DNA from: Klebsormidium nitens
Taxonomy: Eukaryota; Streptophyta; Klebsormidiophyceae; Klebsormidiales; Klebsormidiaceae
Length of the DNA stretch: 64,000 nt
Direction: 5' to 3'
Assembly (NCBI GenBank): GCA_000708835.1
Contig: DF237431.1
Location: forward strand, 1-64,000
Each line of letters begins with the position of its first letter. Positions within the stretch are counted from its first letter, which is position 1. Under the pieces are notes generated by a model. The model made no database searches, was not told the DNA's origin, and saw only the letters and a program-made list of their open reading frames with translations. Position numbers and translations under genes: made by a program. This document shows positions 1 through 12,300 of this stretch, in pieces.

Positions 1-493
1 ATGTCCAGATTTCTACATAACATTGTCAAGGCGCCCCTCAAGTATAAGAGCTCAGCAAAACCTTTCGATCCACCATGTCGGTTGCAGGTGCACCACATGG
101 CGGCATGCGAGAACTTGATGGCGCTCTGCAATGAATAATGCATCCGCCCGCTTGCACAATCAGTTGTTATACTCCTATTCAGTTGCAGGGTATTGTGCGT
201 CAAAAATGACCGTTGCATTCACATCCGCGGATCTACCGTGCCAAACGACTGAATGGCAAGTCCCGCGGCCTAGCTATACAGGATCAACTGCGTGCAGCGC
301 TCGTTCATCCATGCATGTGTCACAATAAAGCGGACACTGCGGTGCATCGCTGCTCGACTTCAAAGCAGATGATTTCATGAATCGCGGGGCCGCGCAACAG
401 TTGCCTTTACTATAGTTGTAACCTTCGGACCTCGGACTTCAAAGTCAGTCACCGGCACAATCGCTTCACTGGTGATCTGCATCTTAGGGTATG
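1..493. other. 3' flank of the NADPH oxidase gene; no gene seen
   Basis: The short open frames here have no recognisable protein, no paired splice sites and no compositional sign of coding. The stretch lies just downstream of the oxidase stop codon on the minus strand, so part of it is presumably that gene's 3' untranslated region. Confidence 0.5.
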
Positions 494-3400
494 TCAGAAT
501 GTCTCCTTGTGTAACCGGAAGAAGGTGCCCCTCGCAAGTGAGAAACGACTACGTCTGCTTCTCAACGCGGCAGCAATGCCAGGTTTCCCACAGTAGAAGA
601 CGCCTGCACAGATACATTTCTGCTTGGAGACAACACGCGTGGAGGATCCAGGTAAAGCGGTTTTCAATATGGTTAGGATCTCAAGTGACATGATTCGTAG
701 GAATAGATAGAATTTTGAGACTGGTAAAGCCTACTTGATGGCCGTTGTCCGGCCTGCTAAGATTTTCTTCAATGTTCCAGAAGATTTTGCACTGCGTTCA
801 AAGCTGCGACGACATGGGAACAAACAATCCGGAAAAGTATATTCACGCTCTGGTTGAACTCGGATGGATTCTGCCTTTCGCGGGGGGTACGTGTTTCTTG
901 CAGGGAGTAGATGGAAAGATTGAGAATTGGATCTTCTCACCTACATCGCCTTTTGGGTGCCGCCCGGCGATGCCCGAGAGCACGGAGTCCCAATCAGGCC
1001 GAGAGTTGTGGTGCTCGATAACCTGCACGAAACGGTGTACTTGAGCTGCCAAACCTGACTAAGCGGATGCAAAAATTGCGCAGTTATGACTGCCGTGGTT
1101 GTGGAGAGCCCCGCCGTAGTATGGGACCGTGTCAAGGACCGTGTCAAAAGTGCAGGAAAGCTATGACGGCTTCCTTTCTGAAGCCCGTCTTAATTAACTC
1201 ACGTTTATAGTCAATTCTATCCTTTTAGGTGATATAGTCAAAGATAAACCAAATCTGTTGAACGGCACTGTGAGCTTCATCCGTAGCCGTTTGCAGAGGT
1301 GTACTCTCTGATCCAGTTCCCCGTTTACAGGACCACATGGTAGCATTTGCCGTCAGACGCACAGCATTGAAGTTCGTCTCAGCGGAAGTCGGGAGTGCGA
1401 TTGCAGCTGCTAAGGAAAGTATTTTCGAATTTACGCCCATCCAGACGATTCAACTGCGTCTCGGATGAGGCGAACGGGCTCACCATTCCGCCCCTCGGAG
1501 AAGTCCCCAACTCTGACGCGGCAGAAGACTCCGTCACCGAAACCGATGACAACGCGGGAGTGGTATTTGCCGCTGGGGTTTGCCCGGTCAAGCAGATGTG
1601 CACCTCTAGTCGTCCCTGCAAAGATGAAGGCATCTTAAACAAAAGATCTTTGGAGCCTTGTACTCGCCAAGGCTTTATGAGAGACGATTGAAGCCCTCCA
1701 TCCTTTTTCTTGGCATCCACAATCCAGACACATTTTAGAACGCAGTTCTACATGCAACCAACGGCCTCAAAAAATCCATAGATAACTCAAAACAACTAAG
1801 GTGCTTCGAGTATTGTCTCGATCATTTTGAAGCGTCCAGATAAGGCTCAAACAGGAATCGATACCATACCTCGATCTCTCTCTGGGCGAGGCTTTGCAGT
1901 AAGTCTCGCAGCATGGCCACAGTGTCGTGATCCCTCGTCACCCAATAGCAGTACACGGCCTCCGTCATTACTCGCCGAACACGTGGCGCGCCGGAGGAAT
2001 CCCTCGCCTGCGGCTGGCAGAGTGATCCGTTCCTTAGATTGGTTCATCTGCTGCAACAATGCGCTTATATCCACTCGGGATCCAGAGTCCGTGTTGCCGG
2101 CAGATTCACAAGCAAGTCGAGCTTATCGTTGTCGCTATCTCTCTCAGCGTTATAGGGATGAGTTGTCGCACTGAAACCTGACACAAGGAATTCGAATGCG
2201 AAAAAACTTAGGTAATGGGCCAGTTCTGGCTGAGGAATCAAGAATCGCCTCCCTTGCTTCGCAGTATGGGAAGCACCCTTTCGCGTTGCGTATTCTTGAC
2301 CAGAGTTCAAGGAGACAAAATTCACTGTGACGATGAGTGAATTGAAGGAGGGTATTTCCTGGGCAAGCGGGGGCCGACCCTGTCACTGTCTAAGGTCTCG
2401 AACCTCGACAATGATTTGATGTTCTGCTCGAAACTTACGATGTCATATGCAAATGACATCGCATGCAAATCCAGCTGCCCTCTTTCTCCTACCTGGTCCT
2501 GCTCCGTCTGGAATCTGTGCAGGAGGTCCCGCAGAATGCTGACGTAGGGCGTGATCCCGATGCCCGCTCCCACCAGGAGGACCGTCTTATACCTCCGGTA
2601 CTCCTGCGCCGGAGCCCCGTACGGACCGTCCATCCGCAACGAAGGGAACTTTGTGGCTGCCACGTGGCGCCACGAGGGCCGCTCGTTTCTGCCACCCAGC
2701 TCGAGGTCCGGCTCCTGATCTTCTTGCTGGCTCGGCGGGACGGTAGAGAGCGCGGCCGCGGCCGCGGCGTATCCCGGGGAGCTGACGTCAGCATGGCTGG
2801 GGCAGCTATTCGTTGCGTCTAGTGCCTGCGTCCGTTTCGGAGTCTTTTATCATGGCTGCCCTTGGTTGCATTATCGTGCTCATGAGCGTAAAGGTCAGCG
2901 CTCTGCCGCATGTGGCACACTTTCAGAACCAGTGCTCATGATTCGTGAGGACCGCGGAAAGATAGGCGTCTCATGCTTCGAAAAGCGCTTTCTTTTGCAG
3001 TTTGCTGGTGATTCTTGGGGCTTCGGATACTGGACTCGCAGAAGCTGTTAGAGAAACGAAATGGCGAGCAGCTGTCAAGGGGTTTGTCAGAAGATCCTTA
3101 GGTCAGGCTCGTCAGGCCTGGTTCTTTAACTGAGACAGAGCATGGTGACAAGCCGTATTGCCTGTAGACGCGTGAAAGGTCTCAGCAAGGTCATATCTGA
3201 AGTTCCGGCTACGCAGTCAGATCCAAGCCCTGCCTTTCCAGGTCCTGATTGAAAGCATTAATCACAAAGCAGCATTTGATGTTACAAAAGTCCGGTGCAC
3301 TGATCACTTACTGATTCGAATTTTCTCAGAAGGGCGCTAGTCCAGTCTCCTGCGACGCGGATGTGCAGGCTCAGGGTGTCGTCTCCAGGGGCTGACGTCA

Positions 3401-6400
3401 GCGTGAATGGATGCCTGCAGAGTCCGAGTCGATCGGTGTGAACAGGAGAATCAAACGACGCCTTACTTGAAGCTTGTCTCTTCTGCCCACGTCATAAGCT
3501 TGCCTCTTCTACCACCCACTAAAAATCTGAAGCGGAACCTGTGGATGTGTACGGAGCTGTAGTCAGAGGTTTTTCCAGTTGACCCAAGCAAATGCTTCAG
3601 CGAAGCCCAGCAAAGAAAAAGCGTTCCGGACGTTTTGCAAAATTGGCCAAAAAGCATTTCAATTGAAAGTCTCTGGAACCAAAATAAGATCGTCACCATC
3701 ATGACCCCTTGGAAAATCATCAGCTTGCAGCAATCAAGCAAAAGTCTCTTGTGATTTTGAAAACCCTTTTACCTGAGCCTCATTATTTCACGAGACTTAC
3801 TTGCAAGTTCAGAAGAGAAATTTGGCACTTCAGATCTGCGTTGCGATACATGGACCGAGGGGTGTGCCAAGTGTATCCTCACCACTCGAAGCGGGAAGCA
3901 GCAGGGCACTGGATGTAGACGAACATCCCGCTCCGGTAGCGGAATCCGCTCGGCTTGCTCAATTCCAGCAAAAGCACTTTGCCAGAGTAGCTGACAGCCT
4001 GCATGCAGTAAAAGCGACACAAGATGAAGCTGAGCTGCCATTTATTCCAGCGTAGCGTCGGCGCCCGGCCCTTGTTACCAGCTCCGTTAAGGAAAAGCCC
4101 GGGTTTATAAGAGCCGCCGGAGTACACACAGAGATCAGCTTAACAAACCCCTCTTTGACGTGAGAATCGGACTTGGTGCTCTCGACCGTGCCATGCTGCA
4201 TTTCTTTGTCCGAGGCCCGGCGCGGTCCGAATCGTCGGCGATCTTTGACGGTCGCGATGTCATTTGACAGGATCGGACCGTCGACATGCGACTACAGGAT
4301 CGAGTATTGTAACCGCCGATGCCGCCACCGACGGTCGAGCTATCGCGATCGACGTGTCACGCTTTTGCGAGGCACGCCCACGGCTTCACCTACTGTTTCG
4401 GCCACTACAAAACGCACGGAGTTGTTCTCGTCCAGCAACCATTTCGCCTTCGGGCTAAGATTGGTTGTAGTATCTGTTCTAGATGGCTTGATAGGTCATC
4501 TCCTTTCTCCTATCAACAATTTTTTGGGGCAGGCGGGGGACACCAAGCTTGCTTGGCCCCCGCCAGTGTCGCCTCTGCCTTTGCACTAACCGCAGAGGAG
4601 GGCACAGCCCACATACTATACCACACTCCACTTTCATATCACCCCTCAAACCATCAATCAGTCATCAACACTTCCCTCAACCCATTCATCCTACCCATTG
4701 CAGCGCTAGATTGAACTGCGTGCAATCTTTCAAGCACCAATGCCGCAAAAAAACCAACATTTGAAACTTCTACTTCTTTCTTTCTCGAAACCAAGCGCTT
4801 CGGGATCCTCCTCCAGCATAGAAGCGCAAGATTGATTCGACGTTGATATCCCAAGTGTTAAGGTACACAGCTGCCAACCATAAATTAATGCTGTTCAAGA
4901 CAACAAGCAAGCTCAGCAGCGGAAACGCCAGCTCCAAAGACTACTAAAGGAGTTGGCTAGAAAAGGCGTTTCTACCTGGAGAACCTGCGGCTGATGGTGC
5001 GCCCCCGATCCGCGGTACCACCTCAGCAACCGCTCAGCAAGGTAGACCCCAAGCGGCCCTACAATGTAGACCCAGGCGGTCGTCGACGGTACGTACCAGT
5101 GGCCGGAGCGAGTCCCGTGGAAGATGACGACGACGTACATGAGCAGGAGGGTGTGGTGGCTGTACCTGCGACGTCAGCAACCAAGTAAGCGCACAAAAAC
5201 CTGTCGATCTGTGAGTTATGCAAAATGTCAGACCGCTAGCAAACAAGCACCTAGACAGCTTTAGTTGCTTCTTCGATACCCTTTGGTGAACCTTCTGTGT
5301 AACAAGATGGACAAGATTCTTGTGCGTGAGAGTCCAATCAGCTTCTTGATCTAGCAAGTCCCAACAGATCGCCTCATCCATCTCTTCTCAAGCTCCTGTA
5401 GGTACAAAAAGTCTCAGGCAGAATGTGATCCTCCTGGAACATCTGAAAGAGTCTCTATCTCTCAAATTAACATCTTGCCCTTCCGCATCCCTCACCAGAA
5501 AGCGTTGAATCCAGTCACGCATGCCAGGTACCTCCGCAGACCTTTACTGCTTCCTGACATCGTCCTGAAGTAGCTCAGAGCCAAAGGGAATGCCACAACC
5601 ATGGGGAGAAGAAGTAAGAGTCCTGAGAGGAAGTCGAAGCTGCCGAGGAGGTTCCAGTAGTCAGGCTTCACCTCTCCGTACACTCGGCTGATGTCGCTGC
5701 AAATTGCAAGCAAATTTGTTCGTGGAATCACGTTAATCGAGTCGGATTTTACGACCAACGTAGGATTTCGAACTTCCTTCAAGGAGCGAAATACAGGGTT
5801 GTGAACAGGTTAAGGAAGAAGAAGAGAAGAACTATCACGAGCTCCTTTTGGACTAAAGAAAACTCTTGCATCCAGCCAATCTCTCTCGAGGTGTCGGTCC
5901 GAGGTTCGTGTTAAGGTGACACTTACCTAGAATCGTACGTTGCCCTGGAAGCCCCAGCGATAGCTGGAAAGTTGTAGGTCAGATGACCAGACACGTGGAT
6001 AAGCGTGAAGACGACGATAGACGCACCGATAATCTGCAATGGAGGACACCTTCGTTCTAAGAAGCTAGGAGTCTGACAGATTATTTTCTTGGTGACCTCC
6101 GATGAATGCAAGTCTGGCAAAAGCTGCATCTCCAGGTGTGTGTTGAAGGCAACATACCGCCTCAGAGATAAGCTTTTCGATCTTGATCAGTACGATCGCA
6201 CGCGAACCACTGTTCGCCTCGCGCGCGGCGCGTTTCCCTTGCAGGGCTCTAAAAGCTCACCCTGTGAAAATCGATGGTCGTATCCAGGGGAAGATTGCGT
6301 CCAAGTAAGGTTCCCCTCAGAGCTGTCAGCGTGTTGCGGCAGACGCACAGGATGATGAGAGCCAGGTTTAGTTTTAGTACCTGGAAGAGTTGAAATTCAA

Positions 6401-7593
6401 TCAGCTAGGTCCTCTGATATATGTGCTATCTGATTCAACCTTTAGTCAAAGCTTGTCTGGGAGCTAGCTAATCAGGAGTAGTCCATTGCACCCCCAAAAT
6501 GCAGGCCGGATTTTAATTATAACCACTGAGTTGCCCGTACTGGTAACATAAACGTCGATGGATCCAGTTCTAGTCTTGTGGTTGAGCGGAGATCGTGGGA
6601 TGAGAAGAAGGCGCCTTCATGCTCACCATCGATTACGTTTCAACAAATAGATTCAACCCAGTTATTTTGAGCTTGTACCAATGCTGCAACAAAGGCAAGG
6701 AAACCCTCTCATGTAGTCAATCTCATGACCTTTGCCTAAGTAGGTGCTCACCTCTGCTGCGCCCTTACAGATACAGAATCCGTATGACATCATCTCGAAC
6801 TCTGGCGTTCCCATCCACGCAAGTAATCTCCAAGCGAAGAGAGCAGCGCAGGCAGCGAAGTACGCGGATACAACGATGATTTGGCTTCCATGATTGATCA
6901 GCCAGTATTTCCAGCGCTGACATCCACTTGCTCTTTGGCCCTCTAACGACATTGGATCTGCATCAAAAACAGGTTTTTAATGTCAGAAGGCATTCTCTTT
7001 ATATGCTTGAGTGTTGCGCAGTCCAAGAGTTTTTCTTTGATGAGCCCCGTATCTGATGTAAATCCTCTCGAGATGTTGACCTGAACCCGACAAGGTCGTT
7101 CACGCTGGCTTCGAAGGAAAATGAATTGCTTCAGCTTGAACGTAGTCCGCTGAAAACTATCTAACAGCTGCAATAAACATCGACAGTGCCTCCAAGTGCA
7201 GGCGGGTGTAGAAAGGACCAGATAGTAAGCAGTCAGGATTGTCATCAGATACGCAACTCTAAAACAGTGGACTGACCAAGCCCCCCGTAACACGTGAATT
7301 TTGAACGTTCTCTGCTCTCTCGATTATACTGCAATTCGCCTCACCGCATGCTGAGTTCTCATGTGTTGCAGCAAATCTACTATCCGTTAAACAGGTGTCG
7401 CAGCACAGACCAGAGAAGATGGCCACCTTTGGTGTTGGAACATGAATACCTCAGCTTGTCAACCGATCTCTGATAATCTGAAATAACAACTTACCTCTCT
7501 TGTCAGCAGGATCAAGTTGAACAGCTTTCGCCAAGCGCTTCGCTTGAAAGGAACGGCCTCAATATGACCATCCGCGCCCTCAGCACTAGGAAC
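494..7593 (-). CDS. NOX: NADPH oxidase (NOX/RBOH family), compact form
   Basis: The protein is a membrane flavocytochrome that passes electrons from cytosolic NADPH through FAD and two hemes to O2, making superoxide. Exons, 5' to 3': 7593-7495, 6957-6752, 6380-6261, 6033-5927, 5696-5496, 5165-4976, 3998-3883, 3414-3312, 2648-2493, 2007-1870, 1615-1484, 1022-941, 603-494. From 6957 onward every junction is in phase and gives about 552 residues. Heme ligands fit the family: His in IDFHR and His 14 residues on (LIHVSGH), then the pair 13 apart in [17 protein letters not shown]. The FAD site [16 protein letters not shown] sites [15 protein letters not shown] and FYCGKPG, and a C-terminal Phe (LHKETF) are all present. 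The join between the first listed exon and the next is out of phase, so a small exon is probably missed and the start codon is not located. No EF-hands were found, unlike land-plant RBOH proteins of about 900 residues. The family call is firm; the N-terminus is not. Confidence 0.9.
4532..4564. repeat. GC-rich hairpin in a NADPH oxidase intron
   Basis: Two arms, GGCGGGGG...CCAAGC and GCTTGGCCCCCGCC, pair around a 2-base loop with a 3-base bulge. It sits in the intron between exons 5165-4976 and 3998-3883. The 4205-4480 stretch of the same intron is also unusually rich in CGATCG-type words, which may mark a small old insertion. Confidence 0.4.
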
Positions 7594-9300
7594 CTTTGAG
7601 AATCAAATGATTGCTAAGGTCAGAACATAGCAGAAACTTAAATCACACTCCGCGAGCTTTCAAAGTCCTCCTTTTGACTTCGTGTCCTGGATCTGGTCGA
7701 AGCTGCTCAGCACCTTCCCTCTCATCATTGCATCTGTTGATCCTTGTTCATGTTCCAGCCCGATGCCTAGTGTTGTTGGGGCGCAAAACGCAAGCCCCTC
7801 CAAGCGACTCTATCGTTCGAGGGACCACTGGCACTGCGAGCTTGAATTCTACACCCTTCCACAGCTGCGCCGCCTTTATATCCGCTGGAAATGAGAGGAC
7901 TCAGGACTGCAAATGCTGTAAGAAGCAACTGGACGGACATTCAGCGCTCGTGGAGCTTAAGGTTGCACGACCGTCAAGGCGGAATTTCAACACTGGCGGG
8001 AATGAATATTTTAAATCACAAGGAGGACACCATCCTCGGCTGCTGAACGAGCACCGGGACTCCTCCCGCAACGTCACGCGCATGCTTTACGTCATCTTAA
8101 GAAGTGAATCGTACACGTCAAACTCAACTTCAAAGCTAGAGTTGTGGCCGAAAGAGTTGGTGTCAATCCGGCGCCCGGGCTTCACGATCTTGGACCGCCC
8201 GGGTTCCTGCTGGGCCGCATGACGCGTCTTTCTGTCTTATAGGACTGGCCACAATCCCGCCACAATATTCTGCTTGATTAAGGTCTGCCTTGCGCACAAT
8301 ATGATCATGTCGATCTGGTCGGACCTAATAAAGCATTAGGCAAGTCTGCATCAGGTCAAGAAACTTCTAGTTGGTACGACGACCCTATAACCAGAGCAGC
8401 CTTTCGACGTACAATAAGAACCTTACTCAATAATCACGCAAGGCGGGTGTATACTAAGCCGCGAGCCGACTCGATCCATCTTCTTGCTTCAGAGAGCAAC
8501 GTGACTCACTGCCTCGAAAGGATATCGCTAGCGAAGGAAGCGAAGTTGCATGTGTGGCTGGACAGATAGCACCTCCTGGAACCCTTCAATAATTTGCCAG
8601 CCGCCCTAGCTAGCTTATACATGGTCGACCAGAGCGAGCTCAATCTTGTACCGTAGTTCGGGTTGGTGCACATGCCGCCAGTCTGGCATGAGCACAGGAT
8701 TGATCGACTTCATAATTATCATGTACGTATACAATATTTATTCACGTGCATGAGTTAGTATGTTTCTGAAGCGATCGAGTCGTGACTCGTGAATCTTTGC
8801 AGGCGCGCACGGCTCCGGAATGAGATCAGCATTTTTCGCTCGTGCTATGAACCACTATGGTTGAATCATTTATTCACAAGATCATTGGAGCGCATACATG
8901 TAAGTTTGTGCGCGCATCCGAAATTCGTACAATATTTCGGGATGCATGATGATCTTGTTAATGAAGGCATGTGCAATTGCCGCACTTCTTCACCATGCTC
9001 TCCCATCCATTGCTCACTCTTTGCCGCCACTGATAACGTACTTCGAAAGAAATCTGCTCGAAGCTTGCATGCACTGCAAGCGACTTTAGAAGTATTTCGC
9101 CTTTGCAGTAATGTCTGAGCACATAATGCTTCTCTTCCAATTTGAAAGCAGATTGTGCGACAAATTGAGATCAACGATTGGCTCTTTTTCTTCGGCCACC
9201 GTATAATCAACTCGGTCCATTGAACATAGCATCAGTGACAGTTGCCTTCATGAGATCTTTGGCCTCAAAAGATATGCTAATCGAAAGTGTCTACTCGCCT
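7594..9300. other. Intergenic interval between two minus-strand genes; may hold the missing 5' exons of the oxidase
   Basis: A 203-codon plus-strand open frame (7611-8222) has no family resemblance and no supporting splice structure. I looked on the minus strand for an EF-hand loop or NADPH oxidase N-terminal exons and found none. The interval probably contains the oxidase 5' end and promoter and the 3' end of the next gene upstream, but I cannot place them. Confidence 0.4.
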
Positions 9301-12300
9301 TCACCAGCGAGCGCACCTTCTCCAGTAACCCTCCAAGGGGTCCAGCGCAGCAGCGCCTGCGCCCCTCTGCCCCTCCAAATCCAGCTTCTTGCGCAGCGGC
9401 AAGCGGGCCCTCTCGTTCAACCGTTTGGCCACGACGGGGTTCACAACGACTGGCGCAGACTCGCTAATGTCAACCTCCAAGGTTGGCCCGGGGCATCCCT
9501 TTAATCTTGCCGCCACCCGCACAGCGCACGCTCCCTGGTTTTCCCGCTCAGAAACTTCTCCTCGACCCCCTAGAGCAGCAACCGTTCAGCCTGTCGCTGA
9601 TCAAGGAGCCGCTTCCCACCTGAAACCATTTCCTTGAAATTGGTCAATCTTCTCCAGGTCCGCAGGCTGTAGAGGTTCTGAAGCAGGATCTTGGCTCGCG
9701 CAATAATCCGTGCGAACGACTCCCTCATTTGCCGTCCCTGACGGGCACTCGCCTCCGAGGAGGACCCCTGCACAGGGACCTCCCGCCAATCTTTTGGGGG
9801 GGAGCCGTGCCCCCTCTTCCGAGATACTAGCAGCTGAAGCACCACCAGAACCCCCAGTATCCGTAGCCGAGGGCGGCCTTCATCCCCCATTCGGTTTTCG
9901 ATCTCTAAAGATCTGAGGCGCAGCACCAATGGGAGGGCACTGCGGCGATTGGCCCGCTCACAAAGGGATGGACGGCGGCGGCGGTGCCTCCATTCTGTGC
10001 GAGGAGCCCTTCAAATTACGAGGGGAGCGAGCTCCCTACTCTTGACGAGCTCCTCGCGGGCGTGGACGTGACAGGTGTACGCCAACGGGTCGCCTGGACA
10101 AGAGTTCAAATTTGGTCAGTGACTAGACCGATTGTCTCACCATTATCCAAGATGGCTATAAGCGACGGGAATTTGAGTTGAGTGACGGAATCCTAAGTTT
10201 TTGGAAAGCATTGATGAAGACGTGCTTTCAGTGTCCAAAATTGAAGGCCGGATAGTTTTCGTTGTTCGTTCGATCAATGATAACGATCCCTTCGCTTGTT
10301 CGACTTTGCTGCTCAACTTTACAGCCACAAAGCTTTCGCTTCCAAAACTAGGCACTGACTAAGACAATTAGGTAGGATGAGAGGCAGCCTTGAATACCGG
10401 CATTGAAAGCTCAAGGGAGATGCATCATAACATGCTGAACCCTAACAAATGGGAGAAGACGGTGACTATTTGGTGGTCGAATGACCACAGTGCTTTCCTA
10501 GCAGTAAGAGATGCTGGATGATCCAAATTTTCATTTCAATCGAGCTCAACGCTTTCGAGATCCTCCCTCTCTCATATTCTGAACCATTGCATGAAGTCGA
10601 ACGCTACGCTAAAGAACGCCAGCAACTGCAACTAGTCTTTCCTGGATAAAACCGCACCTGTAATCCCCAGCCACGCGCACTCGCTGCACCCGACACTCAA
10701 AGCACCGCAGGTCGGGAATCTCGTTCGAGTCCATGCCCAATGTGATGTGCTGCAAGCAGGCCACCCGTGCAACGCCCTCCCGAAACCCGAACGCGTTGAT
10801 GCTGGCAGTTGGCAAATTAGCACTGGCTCTTCAGCTTCAGCTTCTTGACGTGGATTTCCCACAGGCGTTTCTAGGCAGGAGCTCCTTGGTGCCGCCGTAG
10901 GTCCTGCCAGAATGGGAGCAATGGTGTGAATAATCTCAAAAAAGACGGGTTGCACTTTCGCAGTGACCCTGGATTTGCTTCAATAAGAATACTTACGTGG
11001 CAAAGGCCGAAGCGAACAGGACCCTTGAACGACACCATTTCTGTTCAACCCAAGCTGGAGCTACGAATTCAGAAAGCGTCGGTCCATCTGCTGAAGGAGC
11101 TCCAACGGCACAGGTCCGCACCAAATTGGACGAAGCAACGTTCATCGAAAGTTGCAGCTTCACTCGAGCTAGCTGTCAGGTCGCAAGTGCATATGAGTGA
11201 CGCCAGTTGGATAAGAAGCACAGGTCCTAACGTCATGTGAGAAGCTGCAACAGGCTGCGAGCTCACGGTGACGTAAGGACAGTAACTCACATGAAGTTTA
11301 TGACGTTATTCAGCGGGAACGACATCCTGGGTGCTTGTGGTTGGTTCCTGAGGTGACTCCCTGCACTCAAACTGATAGCCTCAGAAGAGATCTCCTGTTG
11401 GAGGCTAAGATACACCGCTGAAGGACAACGGACGTTTATGAGTACAATGAGCACGACATAGAGACACCAGTCAGACCCAAGCAACCCATTGCAAGCAGGA
11501 CGTTTGGACACATCAGCAGCTACTCAAGAAAGCAAAAAAGCAACAAAAAGGCCTTGTGTCGCAGACGATGCACCAGAGGCGCCAGGCCCACCTGCACTCC
11601 AGAAGCTTTTGCAAGGCCTCCTCCTCAGGCGTCCACGTCATCTGCCGCAACATCTCCTCTTCCTGGACCTCCCCCCACTTCCGCTTCTTCGGGGCGCCCA
11701 TCATCTCCTTCTGCTCCTGCCGGACCGTCTCCTGATGAACCGTAAGCCCCTCCTTCCCTGAATTTTCACTCTCCGGGGCCTGTTCCAAGGATTCAGGAGC
11801 AGCCTTCTCCGTCTCGCTCGGCGCAGCCCCGGCCTCGGGAACCCCCTCCGGAGCTTTCCTCTGCGGGATGCGCGCCCGCACGCCTTCCTGCGCGCTCTCC
11901 TCCGCCTGCGCTTGCTCCCGGTCCTGCTCCGGAGACTCCGGCGCAAAGCCCAGGAAGCCGGCGGTCGGTGACGTCAGCCAGTTCTGGTCGCCGGGAAGGT
12001 CCTCCACGGCTGGGAAATCGAGGATGTCGCCGATGTCCAGGTTGGCCGTCCCAGCGGGGTTCGACTCCCCAGGCCGCTCGCCAGGTTTCTCGCCAGCTTG
12101 CGTGGTTTGTCCAACTTCTACGAGAGGTCCCACTTCGCTTGCTTGGCCCTCTTGATCCGGCGGACCCGCTTCGACGGACTGCACGAGTTCCAATGCCCTC
12201 ATCGTCTCTGTGGGTTGCTCAACTTCGGGGGCTTCTCCGAGTTCCTCCCGCCTCTCTTCCTGCCCGCCCCCCTGCTCCGCCTCCGCTCTCTTCTCCCCCT

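Noticed and set aside
7611-8222. 203-codon plus-strand open frame
   Set aside because: No family resemblance and codon composition like the surrounding non-coding sequence. It lies where the oxidase promoter and 5' exons are expected.
10990-11190. Open minus-strand block ending in a good GTAAGT donor, considered as an exon of the EsV-1-7 gene
   Set aside because: Its possible acceptors put it out of phase with the preceding exon at 11404-11291, so it was left out of the model. An unseen small exon could rescue it.
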